This document shows, piece after piece, positions 40,001-55,000 of a stretch of DNA of 64,000 nucleotides. The notes beneath the pieces were generated by a model. The model ran no database searches, was not told the DNA's origin, and saw only the letters and a program-made list of their open reading frames with translations. The position numbers and the translations under genes are program-made. The stretch is from Nematostella vectensis (Eukaryota > Cnidaria > Anthozoa > Actiniaria > Edwardsiidae). How positions within the stretch are numbered: the stretch's first letter is position 1; each line of letters starts with the position of its first letter. The DNA is taken from NCBI RefSeq assembly GCF_932526225.1, contig NC_064043.1, positions 930,001-994,000 on the forward strand. Direction: 5' to 3'.

Positions 40001-43000
40001 CCTTGGATAACTTGATTAAGTAGATTCTAACATAGAGCATAGCGCTCGATAGATTGATATACCTTTTTTTTCCGAGTATACTGTTCTATTTTTCCTAATG
40101 TTACTTTTTGGAATTTACATTCGGAAAAAAAATTATCGATTTTAACCTTTTGGAGGTTACACTCGTAAAACAAATTCCCGAATGTAACCCTGAAACTTTT
40201 CCCGAATGTAACCTCCAGTCCAATGGTGACTTTGCTTGGGATAGTTTATGATACCAATAGTATTAAAAGTAATTTTCATTACAATTCCCTTCAGCAATGC
40301 CACGTTAGTCTTTCGTTGCGGGCATTTGACTACTAACGCAGCGACCCGGGTTCGATTCCCGCTGATAGCCTTTTTTTTTTCTTTATTTTTTTTTTAAATA
40401 TCGATACTTAATTATACTGTTCTTGGTGTGTCATGACATAAAAAGAAGGTATAGGGACATTTTTATGTACTCTCAGCATCTTTGATGTGCTCATGCTTTG
40501 TTCAGGATCCTGTACATATTTTATGCACACAAGAACTAACTAGATTCCTTGGATATTTGATTAAGTAGATTCTAACATAGAGCATAGCGCTCGATAGATT
40601 GATATACCTTTTTTTCCGAGTATACTGTTTTATTTTCCCTAATGTTACTTTTTGGAATTTACATTCGGAAAAAAAAATATCGATTGTAACCTTTTGGAGG
40701 TTACACTCGTAAAACAAATTCCCGAATGTAACCCTGAAGCTTTTCCCGAATGTAACCTCCAGTCCGATGGTGACTTTGCTTGGGATAGTTTACGATACCA
40801 ATAGTATTAAAAGTAATTTTAATTACAATTCCCTTCAGCAATGCCACGTTAGTCTTTCGTTGCGGGCACTTGACTATTAACGCAGCGACCCGGGTTCGAT
40901 TCCCGCTGATAGCCTATTTTTTTACTTTATTTTTTTTTAAATATCGATACTTAATTATACTGTTCTTGGTGTGTCATGACATAAAAAGAAGGTATAGGGA
41001 CATTTTTATGTACTCTCAGCATCTTTGATGTGCTCATGCTTTGTTCAGGATCCTGTACATATTTTATGCACACAAGAACTAACTAGATTCCTTGGATAAC
41101 TTGATTAAGTAGATTCTAACATAGAGCATAGCGCTCGATAGATTGATATACCTTTTTTTCCGAGTATACTGTTCTATGTTTCCTAATGTTACATTTTGGA
41201 ATTTACATTCGGAAAAAAAATTATCGATTTTAACCTTTTGGAGGTTACACTCGTAAAACAAATTCCCGAATGTAACCCTGAAACGTTTCCCGAATGTAAC
41301 CTCCAGTCTAATGGTGACTTTGCTTGGGATAGTTTATGATACCAATAGTATAAAAAGTAATTTTCATTACAATCCCCTTCAGCAATGCCACGTTAGTCTT
41401 TCGTTGCGGGCACTTGACTACTAACGCAGCGACCCGGGTTCGATTCCCGCTGATAGCCTATTTTTTTTCTTGATTTTTTTTTTAAATATCTATACTTAAT
41501 TATACTGTTCTTGGTGTGCCATGACATAAAACGAAGGTATAGGGACATTTTTATGTACTCTCAGCATCTTTGATGTGCTCATGCTTTGTTCAGGATCCTG
41601 TACATATTTTATGCACACAAGAACTAACTAGATTCCTTGGATAACTTGATTAAGTAGATTCTAACATAGAGCATAGCGCTCGATAGATTGATATACCTTT
41701 TTTTCCGAGTATACTGTTCTATTTTTCCTAATGTTACTTTTTGGAATTTACATTCGGAAAAAAAATTATCGATATTAACCTTTTGGAGGTTACACTCGTA
41801 AAACAAATTCCCGAATGTAACCCTGAAACTTTTCCCGAATGTAACCTCCAGTCCAATGGTGACTTTGCTTGGGATAGTTTATGATACCAATAGTATTAAA
41901 AGTAATTTTCATTACAATTCCCTTCAGCAATGCCACGTTAGTCTTTCGTTGCGGGCATTTGACTACTAACGCAGCGACCCGGGTTCGATTCCCGCTGATA
42001 GCCTTTTTTTTTTCTTTATTTTTTTTTTAAATATCGATACTTAATTATACTGTTCTTGGTGTGTCATGACATAAAAAGAAGGTATAGGGACATTTTTATG
42101 TACTCTCAGCATCTTTGATGTGCTCATGCTTTGTTCAGGATCCTGTACATATTTTATGCACACAAGAACTAACTAGATTCCTTAGATAACTTGATTAAGT
42201 AGATTCTAACATAGAGCATAGCGCTCGATAGATTGATATACCTTTTTTTCCGAGTATACTGTTCTATGTTTCCTAATGTTACATTTTGGAATTTACATTC
42301 GGAAAAAAAATTATCGATTTTAACCTTTTGGAGGTTACACTCGTAAAACAAATTCCCGAATGTAACCCTGAAACGTTTCCCGAATGTAACCTCCAGTCTA
42401 ATGGTGACTTTGCTTGGGATAGTTTATGATACCAATAGTATAAAAAGTAATTTTCATTACAATCCCCTTCAGCAATGCCACGTTAGTCTTTCGTTGCGGG
42501 CACTTGACTACTAACGCAGCGACCCGGGTTCGATTCCCGCTGATAGCCTATTTTTTTTCTTGATTTTTTTTTTAAATATCTATACTTAATTATACTGTTC
42601 TTGGTGTGCCATGACATAAAACGAAGGTATAGGGACATTTTTATGTACTCTCAGCATCTTTGATGTGCTCATGCTTTGTTCAGGATCCTGTACATATTTT
42701 ATGCACACAAGAACTAACTAGATTCCTTGGATAACTTGATTAAGTAGATTCTAACATAGAGCATAGCGCTCGATAGATTGATATACCTTTTTTTCCGAGT
42801 ATACTGTTTTATTTTTCCTAATGTTACTTTTTGGAATTTACATTCGAAAAAAAAATTATCGATTGTAACCTTTTGGAGGTTACACTCGTAAAACAAATTC
42901 CCGAATGTAACCCTGAAGCTTTTCCCGAATGTAACCTCCAGTCCGATGGTGACTTTGCTTGGGATAGTTTACGATACCAATAGTATTAAAAGTAATTTTC

Positions 43001-46000
43001 ATTACAATTCCCTTCAGCAATGCCACGTTAGTCTTTCGTTGCGGGCACTTGACTCCTAACGCAGCTACCCGGGTTCGATTCCCGCTGATAGCCTTTTTTT
43101 TTTCTTTATTTTTTTTTTAAAATATCGATACTTAATTATACTGTTCTTGGTGAGTCATGACATAAAAAGAAGGTATATGGTCATTTTTATGTACTCTCAG
43201 CATCTTTGATGTGCTCATGCTTTGTTCAGGATCCTGTACATATTTTATGCACACAAGAACTAACTAGATTCCTTGGATAACTTGATTAAGTAGATTCTAA
43301 CATAGAGCATAGCGCTCGATAGATTGATATACCTTTTTTCCGAGTATACTGTTCTATTTTTCCTAATGTTACTTTTTGGAATTCACATTCGGAAAAAACA
43401 TTATCGATTTTAACCTTTTGGAGGTTACACTCGTAAAACAAATTCCCGAATGTAACCCTGAAACTTTTCCCGAATGTAACCTCCAGTCCAATGGTGACTT
43501 TGCTTGGGATAGTTTATGATACCAATAGTATTAAAAGGAATTTTCAGTACAATCCCCTTCAGCAATGCCACGTTAGTCTTTCGTTGCGGGCACTTGACTA
43601 CTAACGGAGCGACCCGGGTTCGATTCCCGCTGATAGCCTTTTTTTTTTCTTTATTTTTTTTTTTAAAATATCGATACTTAATTATACTGTTCTTGGTGTG
43701 TCATGACATGAAAAGAAGGTATATGGTCATTTTTATGTACTCTCAGCATCTTTGATGTGCTCATGCTTTGTTCAGGATCCTGTACATATTTTATGCACAC
43801 AAGAACTAACTAGATTCCTTGGATAACTTGATTAAGTAGATTCTAACATAGAGCATAGCGCTCGATAGATTGATATACCTTTTTTTCCGAGTATACTGTT
43901 CTATTTTTCCTAATGTTACTTTTTGGAATTTACATTCGGAAAAAAAATTATCGATATTAACCTTTTGGAGGTTACACTCGTAAAACAAATTCCCGAATGT
44001 AACCCTGAAACTTTTCCCGAATGTAACCTCCAGTCCAATGGTGACTTTGCTTGGGATAGTTTATGATACCAATAGTATTAAAAGTAATTTTCATTACAAT
44101 TCCCTTCAGCAATGCCACGTTAGTCTTTCGTTGCGGGCATTTGACTACTAACGCAGCGACCCGGGTTCGATTCCCGCTGATAGCCTTTTTTTTTTTATTT
44201 TTTTTTTAAATATCGATACTTAATTATACTGTTCTTGGTGTGTCATGACATAAAAAGAAGGTATAGGGACATTTTTATGTACTCTCAGCATCTTTGATGT
44301 GCTCATGCTTTGTTCAGGATCCTGTACATATTTTATGCACACAAGAACTAACTAGATTCCTTAGATAACTTGATTAAGTAGATTCTAACATAGAGCATAG
44401 CGCTCGATAGATTGATATACCTTTTTTTCCGAGTATACTGTTTTATTTTCCCTAATGTTACTTTTTGGAATTTACATTCGGAAAAAAAAATATCGATTGT
44501 AACCTTTTGGAGGTTACACTCGTAAAACAAATTCCCGAATGTAACCCTGAAGCTTTTCCCGAATGTAACCTCCAGTCCGATGGTGACTTTGCTTGGGATA
44601 GTTTACGATACCAATAGTATTAAAAGTAATTTTAATTACAATTCCCTTCAGCAATGCCACGTTAGTCTTTCGTTGCGGGCACTTGACTATTAACGCAGCG
44701 ACCCGGGTTCGATTCTCGCTGATAGCCTATTTTTTTACTTTATTTTTTTTTAAATATCGATACTTAATTATACTGTTCTTGGTGTGTCATGACATAAAAA
44801 GAAGGTATAGGGACATTTTTATGTACTCTCAGCATCTTTGATGTGCTCATGCTTTGTTCAGGATCCTGTACATATTTTATGCACACAAGAACTAACTAGA
44901 TTCCTTGGATAACTTGATTAAGTAGATTCTAACATAGAGCATAGCGCTCGATAGATTGATATACCTTTTTTTCCGAGTATACTGTTCTATTTTTCCTAAT
45001 GTTACTTTTTGGAATTCACATTCGGAAAAAACATTATCGATTTTAACCTTTTGGAGGTTACACTCGTAAAACAAATTCCCGAATGTAACCCTGAAACTTT
45101 TCCCGAATGTAACCTCCAGTCCAATGGTGACTTTGCTTGGGATAGTTTATGATACCAATAGTATTAAAAGGAATTTTCAGTACAATCCCCTTCAGCAATG
45201 CCACGTTAGTCTTTCGTTGCGGGCACTTGACTACTAACGGAGCGACCCGGGTTCGATTCCCGCTGATAGCCTTTTTTTTTTCTTTATTTTTTTTTTTAAA
45301 ATATCGATACTTAATTATACTGTTCTTGGTGTGTCATGACATGAAAAGAAGGTATATGGTCATTTTTATGTACTCTCAGCATCTTTGATGTGCTCATGCT
45401 TTGTTCAGGATCCTGTACATATTTTATGCACACAAGAACTAACTAGATTCCTTGGATAACTTGATTAAGTAGATTCTAACATAGAGCATAGCGCTCGATA
45501 GATTGATATACCTTTTTTTCCGAGTATACTGTTCTATTTTTCCTAATGTTACTTTTTGGAATTTACATTCGGAAAAAAAATTATCGATATTAACCTTTTG
45601 GAGGTTACACTCGTAAAACAAATTCCCGAATGTAACCCTGAAACTTTTCCCGAATGTAACCTCCAGTCCAATGGTGACTTTGCTTGGGATAGTTTATGAT
45701 ACCAATAGTATTAAAAGTAATTTTCATTACAATTCCCTTCAGCAATGCCACGTTAGTCTTTCGTTGCGGGCATTTGACTACTAACGCAGCGACCCGGGTT
45801 CGATTCCCGCTGATAGCCTTTTTTTTTTCTTTATTTTTTTTTTAAATATCGATACTTAATTATACTGTTCTTGGTGTGTCATGACATAAAAAGAAGGTAT
45901 AGGGACATTTTTATGTACTCTCAGCATCTTCGATGTGCTCATGCTTTGTTCAGGATCCTGTACATATTTTATGCACACAAGAACTAACTAGATTCCTTAG

Positions 46001-49000
46001 ATAACTTGATTAAGTAGATTCTAACATAGAGCATAGCGCTCGATAGATTGATATACCTTTTTTTCCGAGTATACTGTTTTATTTTCCCTAATGTTACTTT
46101 TTGGAATTTACATTCGGAAAAAAAAATATCGATTGTAACCTTTTGGAGGTTACACTCGTAAAACAAATTCCCGAATGTAACCCTGAAGCTTTTCCCGAAT
46201 GTAACCTCCAGTCCGATGGTGACTTTGCTTGGGATAGTTTACGATACCAATAGTATTAAAAGTAATTTTAATTACAATTCCCTTCAGCAATGCCACGTTA
46301 GTCTTTCGTTGCGGGCACTTGACTATTAACGCAGCGACCCGGGTTCGATTCCCGCTGATAGCCTATTTTTTTACTCTTTTTTTTTTTAAATATCGATACT
46401 TAATTATACTGTTCTTGGTGTGTCATGACATAAAAAGAAGGTATAGGGACATTTTTATGTACTCTCAGCATCTTTGATGTGCTCATGCTTTGTTCAGGAT
46501 CCTGTACATATTTTATGCACACAAGAACTAACTAGATTCCTTGGATAACTTGATTAAGTAGATTCTAACATAGAGCATAGCGCTCGATAGATTGATATAC
46601 CTTTTTTTCCGAGTATACTGTTTTATTTTTCCTAATGTTACTTTTTGGAATTTACATTCGAAAAAAAAATTATCGATTGTAACCTTTTGGAGGTTACACT
46701 CGTAAAACAAATTCCCGAATGTAACCCTGAAGCTTTTCCCGAATGTAACCTCCAGTCCGATGGTGACTTTGCTTGGGATAGTTTACGATACCAATAGTAT
46801 TAAAAGTAATTTTCATTACAATTCCCTTCAGCAATGCTACGTTAGTCTTTCGTTGTGGGCACTTGACTACTAACGCAGCGACCCGGGTTCGATTCCCGCT
46901 GAGAGCCTATTTTTTTTTTCTTTATTTTTTTTTTAAATATCGATACTTAATTATACTGTTCTTGGTGTGTCATGACATAAAAAGAAGGTATTGGGACATT
47001 TTTATGTACTCTCAGCATCTTTGATGTGCTCATGCTTTGTTCAGGATCCTGTACATATTTTATGCACACAAGAACTAACTAGATTCCTTGGATAACTTGA
47101 TTAAGTAGATTCTAACATAGAGCATAGCGCTCGATAGATTGATATACCTTTTTTTCCGAGTATACTGTTCTATGTTTCCTAATGTTACATTTTGGAATTT
47201 ACATTCGGAAAAAAAATTATCGATTTTAACCTTTTGGAGGTTACACTCGTAAAACAAATTCCCGAATGTAACCCTGAAACGTTTCCCGAATGTAACCTCC
47301 AATCTAATGGTGATTTTGCTTGGGATAGTTTATGATACCAATAGTATAAAAAGTAATTTTCATTACAATCCCCTTCAGCAATGCCACGTTAGTCTTTCGT
47401 TGCGGGCACTTGACTACTAACGCAGCGACCCGGGTTCGATTCCCGCTGAGAGCCTATTTTTTTTTTCTTTATTTTTTTTTTTTAAATATCGATACTTAAT
47501 TATACTGTTCTTGGTGTGTCAGGACATAAAAAGAAGGTATTGGGACATTTTTATGTACTCTCAGCATCTTTGATGTGCTCATGCTTTGTTCAGGATCCTG
47601 TACATATTTTATGCACACAAGAACTAACTAGATTCCTTGGATAACTTGATTAAGTAGATTCTAACATAGAGCATAGCGCTCGATAGATTGATATACCTTT
47701 TTTTCCGAGTATACTGTTCTATGTTTCCTAATGTTACATTTTGGAATTTACATTCGAAAAAAAAATTATCGATTTTAACCTTTTGGAGGTTACACTCGTA
47801 AAACAAATTCCCGAATGTAACCCTGAAACGTTTCCCGAATGTAACCTCCAGTCTAATGGTGACTTTGCTTGGGATAGTTTATGATACCAATAGTATAAAA
47901 AGTAATTTTCATTACAATCCCCTTCAGCAATGCCACGTTAGTCTTTCGTTGCGGGCACTTGACTACTAACGCAGCGACCCGGGTTCGATTCCCGCTGATA
48001 GCCTATTTTTTTTCTTTATTTTTTTTTTTAAATATCGATACTTAATTATACTGTTCTTGGTGTGTCATGACATAAAACGAAGGTATAGGGACATTTTTAT
48101 GTACTCTCAGCATCTTTGATGTGCTCATGCTTTGTTCAGGATCCTGTACATATTTTATGCACACAAGAACTAACTAGATTCCTTGGATAACTTGATTAAG
48201 TAGATTCTAACATAGAGCATAGCGCTCGATAGATTGATATACCTTTTTTTCCGAGTATACTGTTTTATTTTTCCTAATGTTACTTTTTGGAATTTACATT
48301 CGAAAAAAAAATTATCGATTGTAACCTTTTGGAGGTTACACTCGTAAAACAAATTCCCGAATGTAACCCTGAAGCTTTTCCCGAATGTAACCTCCAGTCC
48401 GATGGTGACTTTGCTTGGGATAGTTTACGATACCAATAGTATTAAAAGTAATTTTCATTACAATTCCCTTCAGCAATGCCACGTTAGTCTTTCGTTGCGG
48501 GCACTTGACTCCTAACGCAGCTACCCGGGTTCGATTCCCGCTGATAGTCTTTTTTTTTTTCTTTATTTTTTTTTTTAAAATATCGATACTTAATTATACT
48601 GTTCTTGGTGTGTCATGACATAAAAAGAAGGTATATGGTCATTTTTATGTACTCTCAGCATCTTTGATGTGCTCATGCTTTGTTCAGGATCCTGTACATA
48701 TTTTATGCACACAAGAACTAACTAGATTCCTTGGATAACTTGATTAAGTAGATTCTAACATAGAGCATAGCGCTCGATAGATTGATATACCTTTTTTTCC
48801 GAGTATACTGTTCTATTTTTCCTAATGTTACTTTTTGGAATTTACATTCGGAAAAAACATTATCGATTTTAACCTTTTGGAGGTTACACTCGTAAAACAA
48901 ATTCCCGAATGTAACTCTGAAACTTTTCCCGAATGTAACCTCCAGTCCAATAGTGACTTTGCTTGGGATAGTTTATGATACCAATAGTATTAAAAGTAAT

Positions 49001-52000
49001 TTTCATTACAATCCCCTTCAGCAATGCCACGTTAGTCTTTCGTTGCGGGCACTTGACTACTAACGCAGCGACCCGGGTTCGATTCCCGCTGATAGCCTTT
49101 TTTTTTTCTTTTTTTTTTTTTAAAAAAATATCGATACTTAATTATACTGTTCTTGGTGTGTCATGACATGAAAAGAAGGTATATGGTCATTTTTATGTAC
49201 TCTCAGCATCTTTGATGTGCTCATGCTTTGTTCAGGATCCTGTACATATTTTATGCACACAAGAACTAACTAGATTCCTTGGATAACTTGATTAAGTAGA
49301 TTCTAACATAGAGCATAGCGCTCGATAGATTGATATACCTTTTTTTCCGAGTATACTGTTCTATTTTTCCTAATGTTACTTTTTGGAATTTACATTCGGA
49401 AAAAAAATTATCGATTTTAACCTTTTGGAGGTTACACTCGTAAAACAAATTCCCGAATGTAACCCTGAAACTTTTCCCGAATGTAACCTCCAGTCCAATG
49501 GTGACTTTGCTTGGGATAGTTTATGATACCAATAGTATTAAAAGTAATTTTCATTACAATCCCCTTCAGCAATGCCACGTTAGTCTTTCATTGCGGGCAC
49601 TTGACTACTAACGCAGCGACCCGGGTTCGATTCCCGCTGATAGCCTATTTTTTTTTCTTTATTTTTTTTTTAAATATCGATACTTAATTATACTGTTCTT
49701 GGTGTGTCATGACATAAAACGAAGGTATAGGGACATTTTTATGTACTCTCAGCATCTTTGATGTGCTCATGCTTTGTTCAGGATCCTGTACATATTTTAT
49801 GCACACAAGAACTAACTAGATTCCTTGGATAACTTGATGAAGTAGATTCTAACATAGAGCATAGCGCTCGATAGATTGATATACCTTTTTTTCCGAGTAT
49901 ATTGTTTTATTTTTCCTAATGTTACTTTTTGGAATTTACATTCGAAAAAAAAATTATCGATTGTAACCTTTTGGAGGTTACACTCGTAAAACAAATTCCC
50001 GAATGTAACCCTGAAGCTTTTCCCGAATGTAACCTCCAGTCCGATGGTGACTTTGCTTGGGATAGTTTACGATACCAATAGTAATAAAAGTAATTTTCAT
50101 TACAATTCCCTTCAGCAATGCCACGTTAGTCTTTCGTTGCGGGCACTTGACTCCTAACGCAGCTACCCGGGTTCGATTCCCGCTGATAGCCTTTTTTTTT
50201 TCTTTATTTTTTTTTTTTAAAATATCGATACTTAATTATACTGTTCTTGGTGTGTCATGACATAAAAAGAAGGTATATGGTCATTTTTATGTACTCTCAG
50301 CATCTTTGATGTGCTCATGCTTTGTTCAGGATCCTGTACATATTTTATGCACACAAGAACTAACTAGATTCCTTGGATAACTTGATTAAGTAGATTCTAA
50401 CATAGAGCATAGCGCTCGATAGATTGATATACCTTTTTTTCCGAGTATACTGTTCTATTTTTCCTAATGTTACTTTTTGGAATTTACATTCGGAAAAAAC
50501 ATTATCGATTTTAACCTTTTGGAGGTTACACTCGTAAAACAAATTCCCGAATGTAACCCTGAAACTTTTCCCGAATGTAACCTCCAGTCCAATGGTGACT
50601 TTGCTTGGGATAGTTTATGATACCAATAGTATTAAAAGGAATTTTCATTACAATCCCCTTCAGCAATGCCACGTTAGTCTTTCGTTGCGGGCACTTGACT
50701 ACTAACGCAGCGACCCGGGTTCGATTCCCGCTGATAGCCTATTTTTTTACTTTATTTTTTTTTTAAAAATATCGATACTTAATTATACTGTTCTTGGTGT
50801 GTCATGACATGAAAAGAAGGTATATGGTCATTTTTATGTACTCTCAGCATCTTTGATGTGCTCATGCTTTGTTCAGGATCCTGTACATATTTTATGCACA
50901 CAAGAACTAACTAGATTCCTTGGATAACTTGATTAAGTAGATTCTAACATAGAGCATAGCGCTCGATAGATTGATATACCTTTTTTTCCGAGTATACTGT
51001 TCTATTTTTCCTAATGTTACTTTTTGGAATTTACATTCGGAAAAAAAATTATCGATTTTAACCTTTTGGAGGTTACACTCGTAAAACAAATTCCCGAATG
51101 TAACCCTGAAACTTTTCCCGAATGTAACCTCCAGTCCAATGGTGACTTTGCTTGGGATAGTTTATGATACCAATAGTATTAAAAGGAATTTTCATTACAA
51201 TCCCCTTCAGCAATGCCACGTTAGTCTTTCGTTGCGGGCACTTGACTACTAACGCAGCGACCCGGGTTCGATTCCCGCTGATAGCCTATTTTTTTACTTT
51301 ATTTTTTTTTTAAAAATATCGATACTTAATTATACTGTTCTTGGTGTGTCATGACATGAAAAGAAGGTATATGGTCATTTTTATGTACTCTCAGCATCTT
51401 TGATGTGCTCATGCTTTGTTCAGGATCCTGTACATATTTTATGCACACAAGAACTAACTAGATTCCTTGGATAACTTGATTAAGTAGATTCTAACATAGA
51501 GCATAGCGCTCGATAGATTGATATACCTTTTTTTCCGAGTATACTGTTCTATTTTTCCTAATGTTACTTTTTGGAATTTACATTCGGAAAAAAAATTATC
51601 GATTTTAACCTTTTGGAGGTTACACTCGTAAAACAAATTCCCGAATGTAACCCTGAAACTTTTCCCGAATGTAACCTCCAGTCCAATGGTGACTTTGCTT
51701 GGGATAGTTTATGATACCAATAGTATTAAAAGTAATTTTCATTACAATCCCCTTCAGCAATGCCACGTTAGTCTTTCGTTGCGGGCACTTGACTACTAAC
51801 GCAGCGACCCGGGTTCGATTCCCGCTGATAGCCTATTTTTTTTTCTTTATTTTTTTTTTAAATATCGATACTTAATTATACTGTTCTTGGTGTGTCATGA
51901 CATAAAAAGAAGGTATAGGGACATTTTTATGTACTCTCAGCATCTTTGATGTGCTCATGCTTTGTTCAGGATCCTGTACATATTTTATGCACACAAGAAC

Positions 52001-55000
52001 TAACTAGATTCCTTGGATAACTTGATTAAGTAAATTCTAACATAGAGCATAGCGCTCGATAGATTGATATACCTTTTTTTCCGAGTATACTGTTTTATTT
52101 TTCCTAATGTTACTTTTTGGAATTTACATTCGGAAAAAAAATTATCGATTGTAACCTTTTGGAGGTTACACTCGTAAAACAAATTCCCGAATGTAACCCT
52201 GAAGCTTTTCCCGAATGTAACCTCCAGTCCGATTGTGACTTTGCTTGGGATAGTTTACGATACCAATAGTATTAAAAGTAATTTTCATTACAATTCCCTT
52301 CAGCAATGCCACGTTAGTCTTTCGTTGCGGGCACTTGACTATTAACGCAGCGACCCGGGTTCGATTCCCGCTGATAGCCTATTTTTTTACTTTATTTTTT
52401 TTTTAATATCGATACTTAATTATACTGTTCTTGGTGTGTCATGACATAAAAAGAAGGTATATGGTCATTTTTATGTACTCTCAGCATCTTTGATGTGCTC
52501 ATGCTTTGTTCAGGATCCTGTTCATATTTTATGCACACAAGAACTAACTAGATTCCTTGGATAACTTGATTAAGTAGATTCTAACATAGAGCATAGCGCT
52601 CGATAGATTGATATACCTTTTTTTCCGAGTATACTGTTCTATGTTTCCTAATGTTACATTTTGGAATTTACATTCGGAAAAAAAATTATCGATTTTAACC
52701 TTTTGGAGGTTACACTCGTAAAACAAATTCCCGAATGTAACCCTGAAGCTTTTCCCGAATGTAACCTCCAGTCCGATGGTGACTTTGCTTGGGATAGTTT
52801 ACGATACCAATAGTATTAAAAGTAATTTTCATTACAATTCCCTTCAGCAATGCCACGGTAGTCTTTCGTTGCGGGCTTTTGACTCCTAACGCAGCTACCC
52901 GGGTTCGATTCCCGCTGATAGCCTTTTTTTTTTCTTTATTTTTTTTTTAAATATCGATACTTAATTATACTGTTCTTGGTGTGTCATGACATAAAAAGAA
53001 GGTATATGGTCATTTTTATGTACTCTCAGCATCTTTGATGTGCTCATGCTTTGTTCAGGATCCTGTACATATTTTATGCACACAAGAACTAACTAGATTC
53101 CTTGGATAACTTGATTAAGTAGATTCTAACATAGAGCATAGCGCTCGATAGATTGATATACCTTTTTTTCCGAGTATCATGTTCTATTTTTCCTAATGTT
53201 ACTTTTTGGAATTTACATTCGGAAAAAACATTATCGATTTTAACCTTTTGGAGGTTACACTCGTAAAACAAATTCCCGAATGTAACCCTGAAACTTTTCC
53301 CGTATGTAACCTCCAGTCCAATGGTGACTTTGCTTGGGATAGTTTATGATACCAATAGTATTAAAAGGAATTTTCATTACAATCCCCTTCAGCAATGCCA
53401 CGTTAGTCTTTCGTTGCGGGCACTTGACTACTAACGCAGCGACCCGGGTTCGATTCCCGCTGATAGCCTTTTTTTTTTCTTTATTTTTTTTTTTAAAATA
53501 TCGATACTTAATTATACTGTTCTTGGTGTGTCATGACATGAAAAGAAGGTATATGGTCATTTTTATGTACTCTCAGCATCTTTGATGTGCTCATGCTTTG
53601 TTCAGGATCCTGTACATATTTTATGCACACAAGAACTAACTAGATTCCTTGGATAACTTGATTAAGTAGATTCTAACATAGAGCATAGCGCTCGATAGAT
53701 TGATATACCTTTTTTTCCGAGTATACTGTTCTATTTTTCCTAATGTTACTTTTTGGAATTTACATTCGGAAAAAAAATTATCGATTTTAACCTTTTGGAG
53801 GTTACACTCGTAAAACAAATTCCCGAATGTAACCCTGAAACTATTCCCGAATGTAACCTCCAGTCCAATGGTGACTTTGCTTGGGATAGTTTATGATACC
53901 AATAGTATTAAAAGTAATTTTCATTACAATCCCCTTCAGCAATGCCACGTTAGTCTTTCGTTGCGGGCACTTGACTACTAACGCAGCGACCCGGGTTCGA
54001 TTCCCGCTGATAGCCTATTTTTTTTTCTTTATTTTTTTTTTAAATATCGATACTTAATTATACTGTTCTTGGTGTGTCATGACATAAAAAGAAGGTATAT
54101 GGTCATTTTTATGTACTCTCAGCATCTTTGATGTGCTCATGCTTTGTTCAGGATCCTGTTCATATTTTATGCACACAAGAACTAACTAGATTCCTTGGAT
54201 AACTTGATTAAGTAGATTCTAACATAGAGCATAGCGCTCGATAGATTGATATACCTTTTTTTCCGAGTATACTGTTCTATGTTTCCTAATGTTACATTTT
54301 GGAATTTACATTCGGAAAAAAAATTATCGATTTTAACCTTTTGGAGGTTACACTCGTAAAACAAATTCCCGAATGTAACCCTGAAGCTTTTCCCGAATGT
54401 AACCTCCAGTCCGATGGTGACTTTGCTTGGGATAGTTTACGATACCAATAGTATTAAAAGTAATTTTCATTACAATTCCCTTCAGCAATGCCACGGTAGT
54501 CTTTCGTTGCGGGCTTTTGACTCCTAACGCAGCTACCCGGGTTCGATTCCCGCTGATAGCCTTTTTTTTTTCTTTATTTTTTTTTTAAATATCGATACTT
54601 AATTATACTGTTCTTGGTGTGTCATGACATAAAAAGAAGGTATATGGTCATTTTTATGTACTCTCAGCATCTTTGATGTGCTCATGCTTTGTTCAGGATC
54701 CTGTACATATTTTATGCACACAAGAACTAACTAGATTCCTTGGATAACTTGATTAAGTAGATTCTAACATAGAGCATAGCGCTCGATAGATTGATATACC
54801 TTTTTTTCCGAGTATCATGTTCTATTTTTCCTAATGTTACTTTTTGGAATTTACATTCGGAAAAAACATTATCGATTTTAACCTTTTGGAGGTTACACTC
54901 GTAAAACAAATTCCCGAATGTAACCCTGAAACTTTTCCCGTATGTAACCTCCAGTCCAATGGTGACTTTGCTTGGGATAGTTTATGATACCAATAGTATT

